From contig CAKUXM010000006.1 in NCBI GenBank assembly GCA_934700335.1, positions 1-64,000 of the forward strand: a stretch of 64,000 nt of DNA. Reading direction: 5' to 3'. The notes beneath the pieces were generated by a model. It had not been told where the DNA came from and ran no database searches. It saw only the letters and a list, made by a program, of their open reading frames with translations. This DNA is from an uncultured Candidatus Melainabacteria bacterium. Its GTDB lineage: Bacteria > Cyanobacteriota > Vampirovibrionia > Gastranaerophilales > Gastranaerophilaceae. This document shows positions 43,698 to 51,161 of the stretch, piece after piece; position 1 is the stretch's first letter, and every line of letters starts with the position of its first letter. The position numbers and the translations under genes were made by a program.

Positions 43698-43988
43698 ATG
43701 AAGGAACTTAAAAAACGTATTATTGATTTATGCGAGGTAAATAATTCTAGTCAAATTACATTGATTACTTCAAACCTTAAAATTGACGGTAATTTTGAGC
43801 ATTGCTTGCCAAAATGCAAAGGCGAAAGTGATGAATTGATTGCACTTTCTGATGCTGTTGTTTGTAGAATAAATGATTATTGTACTTGCGAAGATGATGA
43901 ATGTACTTGTAATGATTATGTTTGTTTTAAATTCCAATGGTTAAATGTGAATACTAATAAGATTGTGGCTTTTAGTATCTTGAAATAG
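43698..43988 (+). CDS. Small cysteine/acid-rich hypothetical protein (96 aa)
   Basis: A 96-residue protein with a near-ideal ribosome site (AAAGGAGGAA). The N-terminal half is helical (MKELKKRIIDLCEV). The middle has repeated CTC triplets within acidic residues (CTCEDDECTCNDYVC, about 62-76), which could bind a metal or form disulphides. No family is recognised. It is a single gene between repeats. Confidence 0.7.
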   Translation: MKELKKRIIDLCEVNNSSQITLITSNLKIDGNFEHCLPKCKGESDELIALSDAVVCRINDYCTCEDDECTCNDYVCFKFQWLNVNTNKIVAFSILK

Positions 43989-44015
43989 TGAATGGTGAAT
44001 AGTGAGTAGAACTAT

Positions 44016-44093
44016 GTCATTGCGAACGAATGTGAAGCAATACAAAAAAGCAGATATTTAGATTGCTTCGTCGTATTCACTCCTCGCAATGAC
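44016..44093. repeat. Palindromic CATTGCGA repeat
   Basis: GTCATTGCGAACGAATGTGAAGCAAT at the left and GATTGCTTCGTCG...TCGCAATGAC at the right form a long interrupted palindrome. It is the most complete of the three copies. Confidence 0.8.
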
Positions 44094-44168
44094 ATGATTC
44101 TCTTTGCCCTCGCCCAATACTGGGAGAGGGCAAAGGTGAGTGTTCACTCCAATTATTATAAATATTTG

Positions 44169-44240
44169 TCATTTCGTGCTCGACACGGGATCTGAGGTTG
44201 CTGAATGGATAATACGGTCGTTGGTCAGATGCTGAGTCAT
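44169..44240 (+). repeat. Mosaic repeat copy
   Basis: GTCATTTCGTGCTCGACACG, GATCTGAGGTTGCTGAATGG, GGTCGTTGGTCAGATGCTGA. Close to 31190-31274. Confidence 0.78.
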
Positions 44241-44293
44241 CTTACTCGTTCGCATCACACGGCAATTCACTATTCACTAATGTCTACTCACTA

Positions 44294-44890
44294 TTATAGT
44301 TCGTGTCTGCCTTCAATTGCTTTTGCAAGGGTAACTTCGTCTGCGTATTCCAAATCTGTTCCTACAGGCAAGCCGAATGCAATTCTTGAAATTTTTATAT
44401 TAAAAGGTTTGATTAATCTTGAAAGATATAAGCTTGTAGCTTCGCCCTCTACAGAAGGTGAAAGAGCTAGAATAACTTCTGTAACTTCTTCATTTGTAAG
44501 ACGAGTCAAAAGTTCTTTAATTCTAATATCTTCTGCGCCAATGCCGTCAATTGGTGAAATTAAACCTTGTAGAACGTGATACAAGCCTTTGTATTCATTT
44601 GTTTTTTCAATTGCAATTAAGTCTTTTGTCTCTGCAACAACGCAGATAGTAGTTCTTTCTCTGTTTGTTGAAGAGCAAATTTCGCAAGGGCTTGTTGATG
44701 ATAGGTTAAAACAAATTTCACAAGCCTTTGTCTTTTCTTTCGCTTCAATCATTGCATTAGCAAATTTTTCAACTTCGCTCATTGGCATTTTTAACATGTA
44801 AAAAGCCAATCTTTGTGCTGATTTTGGACCTATTGAAGGTAATTTTTGAAAATATTCAATTAATGTTGCAATTGATTTAGGATAAATCAT
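44294..44890 (-). CDS. recR: Recombination mediator protein RecR
   Basis: This 198-residue zinc protein of the RecFOR pathway helps load RecA on gapped DNA. An N-terminal helix-hairpin-helix (LPSIGPKSAQRLAFYML) precedes the zinc finger CEICFNLSSTSPCEIC and a Toprim domain (TICVVAETKDLIAIEKTNEYKGLYHVL, then ILALSPSVEGEATSLYL). The length is typical. It is coupled to ybaB by an overlapping TAATG, its normal arrangement. Confidence 0.95.
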   Translation of the reverse strand: MIYPKSIATLIEYFQKLPSIGPKSAQRLAFYMLKMPMSEVEKFANAMIEAKEKTKACEICFNLSSTSPCEICSSTNRERTTICVVAETKDLIAIEKTNEYKGLYHVLQGLISPIDGIGAEDIRIKELLTRLTNEEVTEVILALSPSVEGEATSLYLSRLIKPFNIKISRIAFGLPVGTDLEYADEVTLAKAIEGRHEL

Positions 44891-45222
44891 TAGAATAGTC
44901 CTGGAATACTGATACCACCAGTAATAGCTTTCATTTTAGCTTCCATTTTTGATGAGGCTTGTTCAGTTGCTTGTTTAATAGCTGTTGTGATTAAGTCTTC
45001 TAACATTTCAACTGAATCTTCATCTACAGAGTCTGGATTTTCAGCATTGATAGCTTCTTTTGAAAGTTTAATTGCTTTAAATTGGGCTTTACCGTCTAAA
45101 GTTACTTTTACAGCACCGTTTTGAACTTCTACTGTAATTTCTTCATTAGCTAATTCGTTTTGAGTTTCTTGCAACTTTTTTTGAATTGTTTGAGCTTTTT
45201 TCATCATACCCATTATATCCAT
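44890..45222 (-). CDS. ybaB: Nucleoid-associated protein YbaB/EbfC family
   Basis: This 110-residue dimeric DNA-binding protein starts MDIMGMMKKAQTIQKKLQETQNELA and carries VEVQNGAVKVTLDGKAQFKAIKL, followed by the C-terminal helix TEQASSKMEAKMKAITGG. These match the YbaB family, which usually precedes recR. The start follows a GAGGAGAT site. It is divergent from the metzincin gene. Confidence 0.93.
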   Translation of the reverse strand: MDIMGMMKKAQTIQKKLQETQNELANEEITVEVQNGAVKVTLDGKAQFKAIKLSKEAINAENPDSVDEDSVEMLEDLITTAIKQATEQASSKMEAKMKAITGGISIPGLF

Positions 45223-45276
45223 ATTAAAAATCTCCTCATTTTGGTTTTTGTCGCTTTTTTATTATACAATAAAGTT

Positions 45277-46083
45277 ATGAATTACAACACTTATTTAGCA
45301 GAAAGTTTTAAAAACGGTCAGTTAATGAGATGGACATACATGCCACTTGTTGTATTTATTGCGCCGATGAATTTTTATTCAAAACAAGGTCAAGATTACA
45401 AATATAAAAATATGGTAATCAAAGCTCTTGAAACTTGGCAAAGAGCATCAGCGGGGCAAGTTCAAATTAGATTGGCAGAAGATTTGTTGTCTTCAAATGT
45501 TAATGTTGAATGGCGCAGAGTTGATAGAAAAGCTCTAGGTCATTGTTTATTTAATTATGATAATCAAAATAGATTATTTAGTGCAGAGGTTTCAATTGGT
45601 TTGTCTGACGGGGTTATACACCAACAATATATGTCAGATGATGAGGTTTATCACACAATTTTGCACGAAATAGGGCATGCTTTAGGTTTAGGTCATAGCC
45701 CATATAAATCAGATATTATGTACACTCCGCACCAATATGGAATGGTAAATCTTTCTCAAAATGACTGTGCATCTTTACAATGGTTATATAGATTGCCACA
45801 AGGTGCTACAGTAAACCAAATTGCAGCAAAATATGGTGTTGGCGGTTCAAGCATTGATGAAGTTATAGCAAGAGTTGTTGAAAAAGGTTACAAATCTGAG
45901 TTTGAAAAAATAAAGGAAGGCATAAATATTGCACCTAAAAAAGATTTAATGGAAGAGCATTCTAACATTGGGGATTTAAAAAAATATAACTTATCTTTAC
46001 AAAATATACACCTTTCATCGCAAGTTACAAGCTATTTAACAGGACGTAAGATTGAAAATGTTCACAAAGATGACCAAAAATAA
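45277..46083 (+). CDS. Matrixin-like (metzincin) zinc metallopeptidase
   Basis: A 268-residue protein with the full metzincin signature HEIGHALGLGH (H130, E131, H134, H140) and a Met-turn DIMYTPHQYG about 7 residues later. The pattern matches peptidase family M10/M10A. The first 39 codons of the longer open frame lie in the divergent promoter region, so I chose the ATG at 45277 (MNYNTYLAESF). No signal peptide is evident with this start, which is unusual for a matrixin. The C-terminal 75 residues after the catalytic domain are not recognised and include QGATVNQIAAKYGV. Substrate unknown. Confidence 0.82.
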   Translation: MNYNTYLAESFKNGQLMRWTYMPLVVFIAPMNFYSKQGQDYKYKNMVIKALETWQRASAGQVQIRLAEDLLSSNVNVEWRRVDRKALGHCLFNYDNQNRLFSAEVSIGLSDGVIHQQYMSDDEVYHTILHEIGHALGLGHSPYKSDIMYTPHQYGMVNLSQNDCASLQWLYRLPQGATVNQIAAKYGVGGSSIDEVIARVVEKGYKSEFEKIKEGINIAPKKDLMEEHSNIGDLKKYNLSLQNIHLSSQVTSYLTGRKIENVHKDDQK

Positions 46084-46126
46084 TTTTACGTGTATAATGT
46101 ATTTTGTAAAATAAAAATAATTACAA

Positions 46127-46243
46127 ATGAATATAATAAAAAACCTTATATATATAATAAAAGAACATATTTTTAACAAAAAAGCTTATGGAAATAAGCT
46201 TAGTATGTGTGCTATTTTGTTAGAAGAAGAAAATAGAAAATAG
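46127..46243 (+). CDS. Possible 38-aa peptide upstream of accD (weak)
   Basis: ATG at 46127, 29 bases after a TATAAT box (46093-46098), to TAG at 46241. The peptide is basic and Ile/Lys/Asn-rich (MNIIKNLIYIIKEHIFNKKA). No ribosome site is visible. An inverted repeat AGCTTAT-ggaa-ATAAGCT lies inside. It may equally be an accD leader. Confidence 0.22.
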   Translation: MNIIKNLIYIIKEHIFNKKAYGNKLSMCAILLEEENRK

Positions 46244-46281
46244 TTCTAAAAGTTATTACATAAGGTCATAAGGAAACAAAT

Positions 46282-47148
46282 ATGACAATACAAGATTGGT
46301 TTGATAAAAGAAAAGAAGCTCAACTTGAAAGACGTAAAACTGAAGGTAGAGTTGAGGAAGATAACAGTCCAAGCCTTTGGACAAAGTGCGTTCACTGTGA
46401 TGCACAAATTTTGAAAACAGATTTAGAATCAAACGACATGGTTTGTCCAGTTTGCGAATATCACTTTAGAATAAACGCAAGAACAAGAATTAAACAATTG
46501 TTCGACGAAGGCACATTTGAAGAATTATTCTCAAATATTAAACCTACAGACCCATTAGAATTTACTGATACTGAGCCTTACAAAAACAGACTAGAAGCTG
46601 CTCAAAAGAAAACAAATTTGAACGATGCTGTTGTAACTGGTGTTGGTGAAATTGAAGGTCATAAATTGGCTGTAGCGATTATGGATTTTGATTTTATGGG
46701 TGGTTCAATGGGAAGTACCGTTGGTGAAAAAATTGCCAAAATCATGGAAGAAGCTATTGAAAGAAAGATTCCAGTAATGGTAGTAACTTCATCTGGTGGT
46801 GCAAGAATGCAAGAAAGCGCTTTGAGTTTAATGCAAATGGCTAAAACTTCTTGTGCAGTTGCAAGATTAGATGAAGAAGGTATCTTGTATTTATGCTTGT
46901 TAACAGAACCTACATTTGGCGGTGTTACAGCAAGTTTTGGTACTCTAGGTGATATCATTATTGCAGAAAAGAATGCAAGAATTGGTTTTGCAGGCAGACG
47001 TGTTATTGAACAAACAATTCGTCAAAAATTACCGTCAGATTTCCAAACAGCGGAATACTTGCTTAAAAATGGTCAAGTTGATGTAATTTCTGCAAGAAAA
47101 GATTTGAGAAAAAATATTGCTAATATTTTAGCTCTTCATAAGTTATAA
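46282..47148 (+). CDS. accD: Acetyl-CoA carboxylase carboxyltransferase subunit beta
   Basis: This 288-residue beta subunit, with AccA, transfers CO2 from biotin to acetyl-CoA, the first step of fatty acid synthesis. The N-terminal zinc ribbon has C36, C39, C55 and C58 (KCVHC ... VCPVC). The crotonase-like core has VAIMDFDFMGGSMGSTVGEK, TSSGGARMQESALSLMQMAKT and PTFGGVTASFGTLGD. The length is normal. accA follows 24 bases later, giving the beta-alpha order. The start has AAGGAAAC upstream. Confidence 0.96.
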   Translation: MTIQDWFDKRKEAQLERRKTEGRVEEDNSPSLWTKCVHCDAQILKTDLESNDMVCPVCEYHFRINARTRIKQLFDEGTFEELFSNIKPTDPLEFTDTEPYKNRLEAAQKKTNLNDAVVTGVGEIEGHKLAVAIMDFDFMGGSMGSTVGEKIAKIMEEAIERKIPVMVVTSSGGARMQESALSLMQMAKTSCAVARLDEEGILYLCLLTEPTFGGVTASFGTLGDIIIAEKNARIGFAGRRVIEQTIRQKLPSDFQTAEYLLKNGQVDVISARKDLRKNIANILALHKL

Positions 47149-47172
47149 GTTTTATAAGAAAGTGTCGGTGCT

Positions 47173-48123
47173 ATGACAGTTTTAAAATTTGAAAAAAATA
47201 TAATGGATATAAAAGAAAAAATTAAAGAATTACAAGAATTAAGTTCGGAGTCAGGAATGAATTTAGATAAAGAAATTGAATCTTTTGAACAACAGGCAAA
47301 AGATTATCAAAACGAAATATATTCACATCTATCAATTGAGGATAAATTGCAAATCGCAAGACATTCAGATAGACCAAATTTCTTAGAATATATGGACTTG
47401 ATGTGCGAAGACTTTATTGAATTACATGGCGATAGAATGGGTTGTGATGACAGAGCAATCATTGGAGGTTTGGCTAAATTAGATGGTAAGCCAATAATGT
47501 TTGTTGGTACACAAAAAGGTAAAAATACAAAAGAAAATCTTGAACACAATTTTGGTATGCCACAACCACAAGGTTACAGAAAAGCCTTGAGATTATTTGA
47601 ACATGCAAGTAAATTTAATATTCCAATTGTTACTCTAATTGACACACCAGGGGCATATCCAGGGGTAAGCGCAGAAGCAACTGGTCAAGGTATTGCGATT
47701 GCAACAAACTTACGTGATATGGCAAAATTGAAAGTTCCAGTAATTGCTATTATTACCGGTGAAGGTTGTAGTGGTGGGGCTTTAGGTCTTGCTGTTGCAA
47801 ACGAAGTTTTAATGCTTGAATATGCTTATTATACAGTTATTTCACCAGAAGGTTGTGCTTCAATTCTTTGGAGAGATTCTTCTCTTGCTGCAACTGCTGC
47901 AGAAGCTTTGAAAATTTCTTCTGAAGACTTGCTTCACTTAGGTATCATTGACGGTATTGTTAAAGAACCTTTGGGCGGTGCTCATACAAATCACCAAGAA
48001 ATGGCTGATAATTTAAAACACAGTATTTTAGAAAGTTTGAAAAAATATTCTAAAATGTCAGCTTCTAAATTGAGAGAACAAAGATATAACAAATACAGAG
48101 TTATGGGTGAATGCGTTGAATAA
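47173..48123 (+). CDS. accA: Acetyl-CoA carboxylase carboxyltransferase subunit alpha
   Basis: This 316-residue alpha subunit partners AccD. It has LKFEKNIMDIKEKIKELQ at the N-terminus, IARHSDRPNFLEYMDLMCEDFIELHGDRMG, GTQKGKNTKENLEHNFGMPQPQGYRKALRL, DTPGAYPGVSAEATGQG and GEGCSGGALGLAVANEVLMLE, all highly conserved. I used the first ATG because the conserved FE.P-like N-terminus needs it. The stop lies inside the prmA start region, so prmA is coupled. Confidence 0.96.
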   Translation: MTVLKFEKNIMDIKEKIKELQELSSESGMNLDKEIESFEQQAKDYQNEIYSHLSIEDKLQIARHSDRPNFLEYMDLMCEDFIELHGDRMGCDDRAIIGGLAKLDGKPIMFVGTQKGKNTKENLEHNFGMPQPQGYRKALRLFEHASKFNIPIVTLIDTPGAYPGVSAEATGQGIAIATNLRDMAKLKVPVIAIITGEGCSGGALGLAVANEVLMLEYAYYTVISPEGCASILWRDSSLAATAAEALKISSEDLLHLGIIDGIVKEPLGGAHTNHQEMADNLKHSILESLKKYSKMSASKLREQRYNKYRVMGECVE

Positions 48124-49015
48124 TCAAGAGCAATATTACGAACTAAGATTTGTTATTAATCCAGAAATGGAAGAAGAAATTTCAAATATGTGTTTTGAAA
48201 CTTTTGATTGTGATGGTGTAATCCTTGAAGAGGAAGCTTTTAAAGATTTAGAAATGATTTCCACAACAAAAGGAACTTTGAAGGCTTTTATTAAAGATAA
48301 TGAAAATATTGCAGAAAGATTACAATCTGCTCGTGAAATGATGCTTGCGAGAGGTTTTTCAGAAGATGATTTAGGCAGTTGGAATTTTACAATTACGAAA
48401 ATTGAAAATGAAGATTGGTCTAGAAAATGGAAAGAAAAATGGGACGTAACTCACGTAACTGATAGGATTACAGTAGTTCCTACGTGGATTGAATACACAC
48501 CAAAAGAAGGCGAAGTTATTATTAAACTTGACCCAGGATGTGCTTTTGGTACGGGGACTCACCAAACAACTCAACTTTGTATGAAAGCTTTGGAAAAATA
48601 TATGCCAAAGGGTGCAGAAGTTGCAGATATTGGCATGGGCTCTGGGATTTTAGCAATTTTGGCTAAAAAACTAGGTGCTACAAAAATTTATGGCTGTGAT
48701 AATGATGAAACAGTTATTCAAACAGCTATTGATAATGCTAAATTGAATGATTGCCCAGATGTTACGTTTGAATTGAATACTGCGGATAAGATTAATGATA
48801 AATTTGATTTTATATGCGCAAATATTTTACACAATGTTTTGTTTGAAATTATGGGTGATTTGAAAAATATCATGAAAGATAATGCTTATTTATCATTGAG
48901 TGGTATTTTAGACGAGAAAAAACCGGTTGTACTTGAAGCAATTGAAAGAGAAAATTTAAAAATTGTTGAAGAAATTCACCAAAACCAATGGACTTCTTTT
49001 GTTGTTACAAAGTAG
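48107..49015 (+). CDS. prmA: Ribosomal protein L11 methyltransferase
   Basis: This 302-residue SAM-dependent enzyme methylates ribosomal protein L11. The N-terminal ferredoxin-like substrate domain is followed by the linker NEDWSRKWKEKWDVTHVT, and the catalytic domain has KLDPGCAFGTGTHQTTQLCMKAL, VADIGMGSGILAILAKKLGA and CANILHNVL (the NxL-type PrmA motif). It starts with GTG at 48107 inside accA; a TTG at 48116 is an alternative. Its place after accA is probably simple operon packing. Confidence 0.93.
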   Translation: MNALNNQEQYYELRFVINPEMEEEISNMCFETFDCDGVILEEEAFKDLEMISTTKGTLKAFIKDNENIAERLQSAREMMLARGFSEDDLGSWNFTITKIENEDWSRKWKEKWDVTHVTDRITVVPTWIEYTPKEGEVIIKLDPGCAFGTGTHQTTQLCMKALEKYMPKGAEVADIGMGSGILAILAKKLGATKIYGCDNDETVIQTAIDNAKLNDCPDVTFELNTADKINDKFDFICANILHNVLFEIMGDLKNIMKDNAYLSLSGILDEKKPVVLEAIERENLKIVEEIHQNQWTSFVVTK

Positions 49016-49031
49016 ATTAAAATGCAAAGTA

Positions 49032-49060
49032 TTGCGTAAAGTATAAACATACGTTATAAT
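49032..49060 (+). promoter_or_regulatory. Promoter of the candidate antisense RNA
   Basis: TTGCGT at 49032-49037, 17 bases, TATAAT at 49055-49060. It points into the 3' end of the minus-strand hydrophobic peptide gene. Confidence 0.6.
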
Positions 49061-49066
49061 AAGAGT

Positions 49067-49168
49067 ATAACAAGTGGCTTTTAGCGAAAGCTAAAATTTT
49101 ACACCACATTGTTTGTTATTTATGGACTAGCGCTAGGACGGCAATCATAAGCGCTAGTTCCTGTTTAT
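49067..49168 (+). ncRNA. Candidate antisense antitoxin RNA
   Basis: Predicted start about seven bases after TATAAT. It has a 5' hairpin TTTTAGC-gaaa-GCTAAAA (49079-49096) and ends at a hairpin ACTAGCGCT...AGCGCTAGT (49126-49158) followed by TCCTGTTTATTG. It is antisense to the 3' half of the peptide gene and its 3' UTR. The RNA is inferred; no expression evidence exists here. Confidence 0.5.
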
Positions 49169-49223
49169 TGAACAGAATTGCTATAATATAAAATATTACG
49201 GCTAGCGTTCTGATTTTGGTCAT
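49116..49223 (-). CDS. Small hydrophobic peptide, type I toxin-like
   Basis: A 35-residue peptide (starts MTKIRTLAVIFYIIAILFNK, ends ALVHK) with two hydrophobic stretches separated by NKQE and charged ends. GGAGGT at 49236-49231, seven bases before the ATG, is a near-perfect ribosome site. The upstream ACACC of the leader (minus strand; plus-strand 49273-49277) can pair with GGTGT overlapping that site. An opposing promoter and antisense RNA cover the 3' half. Together these suggest a membrane-acting toxin whose mRNA is silenced by structure and an antisense RNA. No named toxin family is claimed; a short leader or a membrane microprotein is the alternative. Confidence 0.58.
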   Translation of the reverse strand: MTKIRTLAVIFYIIAILFNKQELALMIAVLALVHK

Positions 49224-49374
49224 AAGCAACACCTCCAATCCCGACGTAAGTATCGTCGTTTGAAAACTGTGCGGTGTCCACTTGTTATACAATTATTAAT
49301 GTACAAAATTACGTATAATAATTATTATACATATTTTTGTTTGTAAAACATACTCTTATTATTGTATTTTTAAA

Positions 49375-49854
49375 TTAAAAATGTCTAATAACGCTTCTTT
49401 CAAGGGCTCTGACAATTTTTGTAGGAAGATTTTCGTTGTCATTGATTGAACCTACAAGGATTGTTTTTGTGCCGGCAAATTTACCTACAAGAATGTCTGT
49501 TAATGGTCTATCGCCAACCATTACAACCTCTTCTGGCTTCATCGCAATTAAGTGAATTAATTCTTTTACCTTTTTAGGGTTTGGTTTGTTTGCGCACTCG
49601 ACAACTTTAAATGGGATAGCTTTTTTTGTTAGCTTTGTATATTCTGGATTTTTGTTATTAGTTACGATTGCAATATAAAAATCTTTCTTTAATGTTTCAA
49701 ACCATTTATAAGTTTCTGGTAAAAATTTACCAGATTTTGATACCATGATTGTACTGTCTAAATCTAAAAACACAGCCTTAACTCCCATGTCCATAAGCAT
49801 TTTAGGAGTTATTTCATAGATATTTTTTAAATTATAATCTGGTTTAATTATCAT
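49375..49854 (-). CDS. yqeG: YqeG family HAD phosphatase
   Basis: A 159-residue HAD-superfamily IIIA hydrolase. The nucleophile motif is FLDLDSTIM. IVTNNKNPEYT, CANKPNPKKVKELI and MVGDRPLTDILVGKFAGTKTILVG follow, the usual YqeG order. Family members are phosphatidylglycerophosphate or related phosphatases; the substrate is not certain here. The ATG at 49854 overlaps the end of the U32 gene by 11 bases. A longer frame upstream would lie entirely within that gene and is rejected. Confidence 0.88.
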   Translation of the reverse strand: MIIKPDYNLKNIYEITPKMLMDMGVKAVFLDLDSTIMVSKSGKFLPETYKWFETLKKDFYIAIVTNNKNPEYTKLTKKAIPFKVVECANKPNPKKVKELIHLIAMKPEEVVMVGDRPLTDILVGKFAGTKTILVGSINDNENLPTKIVRALERSVIRHF

Positions 49855-51091
49855 TATTTTTGATTTCCTTTGTTCTTGCAAGAGCGTATTTATAATTTTT
49901 AGGTGCTCTTTCAAATTTTATATACAATTCGTCATTTGTGTTGGCAACATCAGTCTCTTCACCAGTTTTTTTACTGATAATTTGAGTTGCGCAAGTGAAA
50001 TATTGTTCATCAGGAGTGATGATTTCAATTTCTTGACCTTTTAAAAACTTGTTTTTAGTTTTAACTAAGTACAAGTCTTCACCTTCTTTTTTGTCCCAGA
50101 ATTCGCATAAGAAATCTGCACCAGCTAAACCTTTAGAGATTTCATAGCTATAACTTTCTGAATTGTTATCACCAAGATAGAAACCTTGTGTATAACCTCT
50201 GTTTCCAACTTTTTTAAGTTCTTCAAAATATTTGTGCAAATCACAATTTGGGTTTTCAAAAACTTCATCAATAGCTGAACGATAAGCTTTTGTTACGGCT
50301 GAAACGTAGTACAAGCTTTTTGTTCTGCCTTCGATTTTTAGTGAATCTACACCTGCATCAATAAGTTCTCTTAAATATTCTACAAGACATAAATCTTTTG
50401 GGCTTAAAATATGTGTTCCTCTGTTGTCTTGATTGATTTCAAAATATTGTCCTGGACGAGTTTCTTCCAATAACTTGTAACTCCAACGGCATGGTTGAGC
50501 GCAATTTCCGTGATTAGCTTTTCTTTCCCCGTAAGTCATATAATCGCTCAACAGGCATCTTCCAGAAAATGACACGCACTGTGAGCCGTGAATAAAGACT
50601 TCTGTCTCAATGTCAGGAACTTTTTCTTTTATTTCTTTAACATCTTTTATAGGTAATTCTCTTGCTAGAATTACTCTTTCTGCGCCTAAATCTCTCCAGA
50701 ATTTAACTGCCTCATAGTTTAAGATATTTGTTTGTGTGCTAACGTGAATTGGCACGTTTGGCATGTATCTTCTTACAACGTTAAATACACCAAAGTCAGT
50801 TAAAATAATTGCATCTGGGTTGCTTTCAATAATTTTGTCCATCGCTTGTTCAAGAAGTTTAATATCTTCGTTGAATGCGAAAATGTTTAATGTTAAATAA
50901 GCTTTAACATTATGCTGATGCGCAATATCAATAGCTTCTTTCAAATTTTCTAGGGTGATAAGTTCACCTTTTCTCATTGCACGTAAGCTAAAGTCTACAA
51001 CACCTAAGTATACGGCATCTGCACCGTATTCAATTGCATATTTTAATTTTTCAATATTACCTGCCGGTAACAATAATTCTGGTTTCTTCAT
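49844..51091 (-). CDS. Peptidase U32 family protein (TrhP/YegQ-like)
   Basis: A 415-residue protein starting MKKPELLLPAGNIEKLKYAIEYGADAVYLG, with VSTQTNILNYEAVKFWRDLGAERVILARE and the U32 signature EVFIHGSQCVSFSGRCLLSDY followed by NHGNCAQPCRWSYKL. The Cys residues match those thought to hold an iron-sulphur cluster. Relatives such as TrhP install 5-hydroxyuridine in tRNA wobble positions, so tRNA modification is more likely than proteolysis. It is coupled to yqeG. Confidence 0.88.
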   Translation of the reverse strand: MKKPELLLPAGNIEKLKYAIEYGADAVYLGVVDFSLRAMRKGELITLENLKEAIDIAHQHNVKAYLTLNIFAFNEDIKLLEQAMDKIIESNPDAIILTDFGVFNVVRRYMPNVPIHVSTQTNILNYEAVKFWRDLGAERVILARELPIKDVKEIKEKVPDIETEVFIHGSQCVSFSGRCLLSDYMTYGERKANHGNCAQPCRWSYKLLEETRPGQYFEINQDNRGTHILSPKDLCLVEYLRELIDAGVDSLKIEGRTKSLYYVSAVTKAYRSAIDEVFENPNCDLHKYFEELKKVGNRGYTQGFYLGDNNSESYSYEISKGLAGADFLCEFWDKKEGEDLYLVKTKNKFLKGQEIEIITPDEQYFTCATQIISKKTGEETDVANTNDELYIKFERAPKNYKYALARTKEIKNNDN

Positions 51092-51161
51092 ATTTTTATT
51101 TTAACTTAAAAGATTTTTTTAAACAATTATGTTAATATTATAAAAAAGGAGAATCCAACTT

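Larger units (their letters stand above)
43989..44293. other. 305-bp gap with three repeat families
   Basis: GTGAATAGTGAGTAG words, a CATTGCGA palindrome (44016-44093), a TTTGCCCTC / GAGAGGGCAAAG hairpin (about 44106-44142), and a mosaic repeat (44169-44240). No gene is seen. Confidence 0.7.
49065..49290. repeat. 13-bp terminal inverted repeats bounding the toxin-antitoxin-like locus
   Basis: GTATAACAAGTGG (49065-49077) and CCACTTGTTATAC (49278-49290) are exact reverse complements 226 bp end to end. In a minus-strand transcript they would pair the 5' and 3' ends, as in several type I toxin mRNAs. They could alternatively mark a tiny mobile cassette. Confidence 0.75.

Noticed and set aside
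43355..44579. Open frames at 43355-43558 (minus) and 44205-44579 (plus)
   Set aside because: They are frames through the 110-bp and mosaic repeats or antisense to recR, without ribosome sites.
45160..45276. 39-codon N-terminal extension of the metzincin
   Set aside because: It overlaps the divergent ybaB start and promoter region and is antisense to ybaB codons; kept only as a caveat because it is hydrophobic.
49065..49290. Miniature insertion sequence (13-bp terminal inverted repeats)
   Set aside because: No target-site duplication is evident, and the repeats are better explained as pairing ends of a toxin-type mRNA; not fully excluded.
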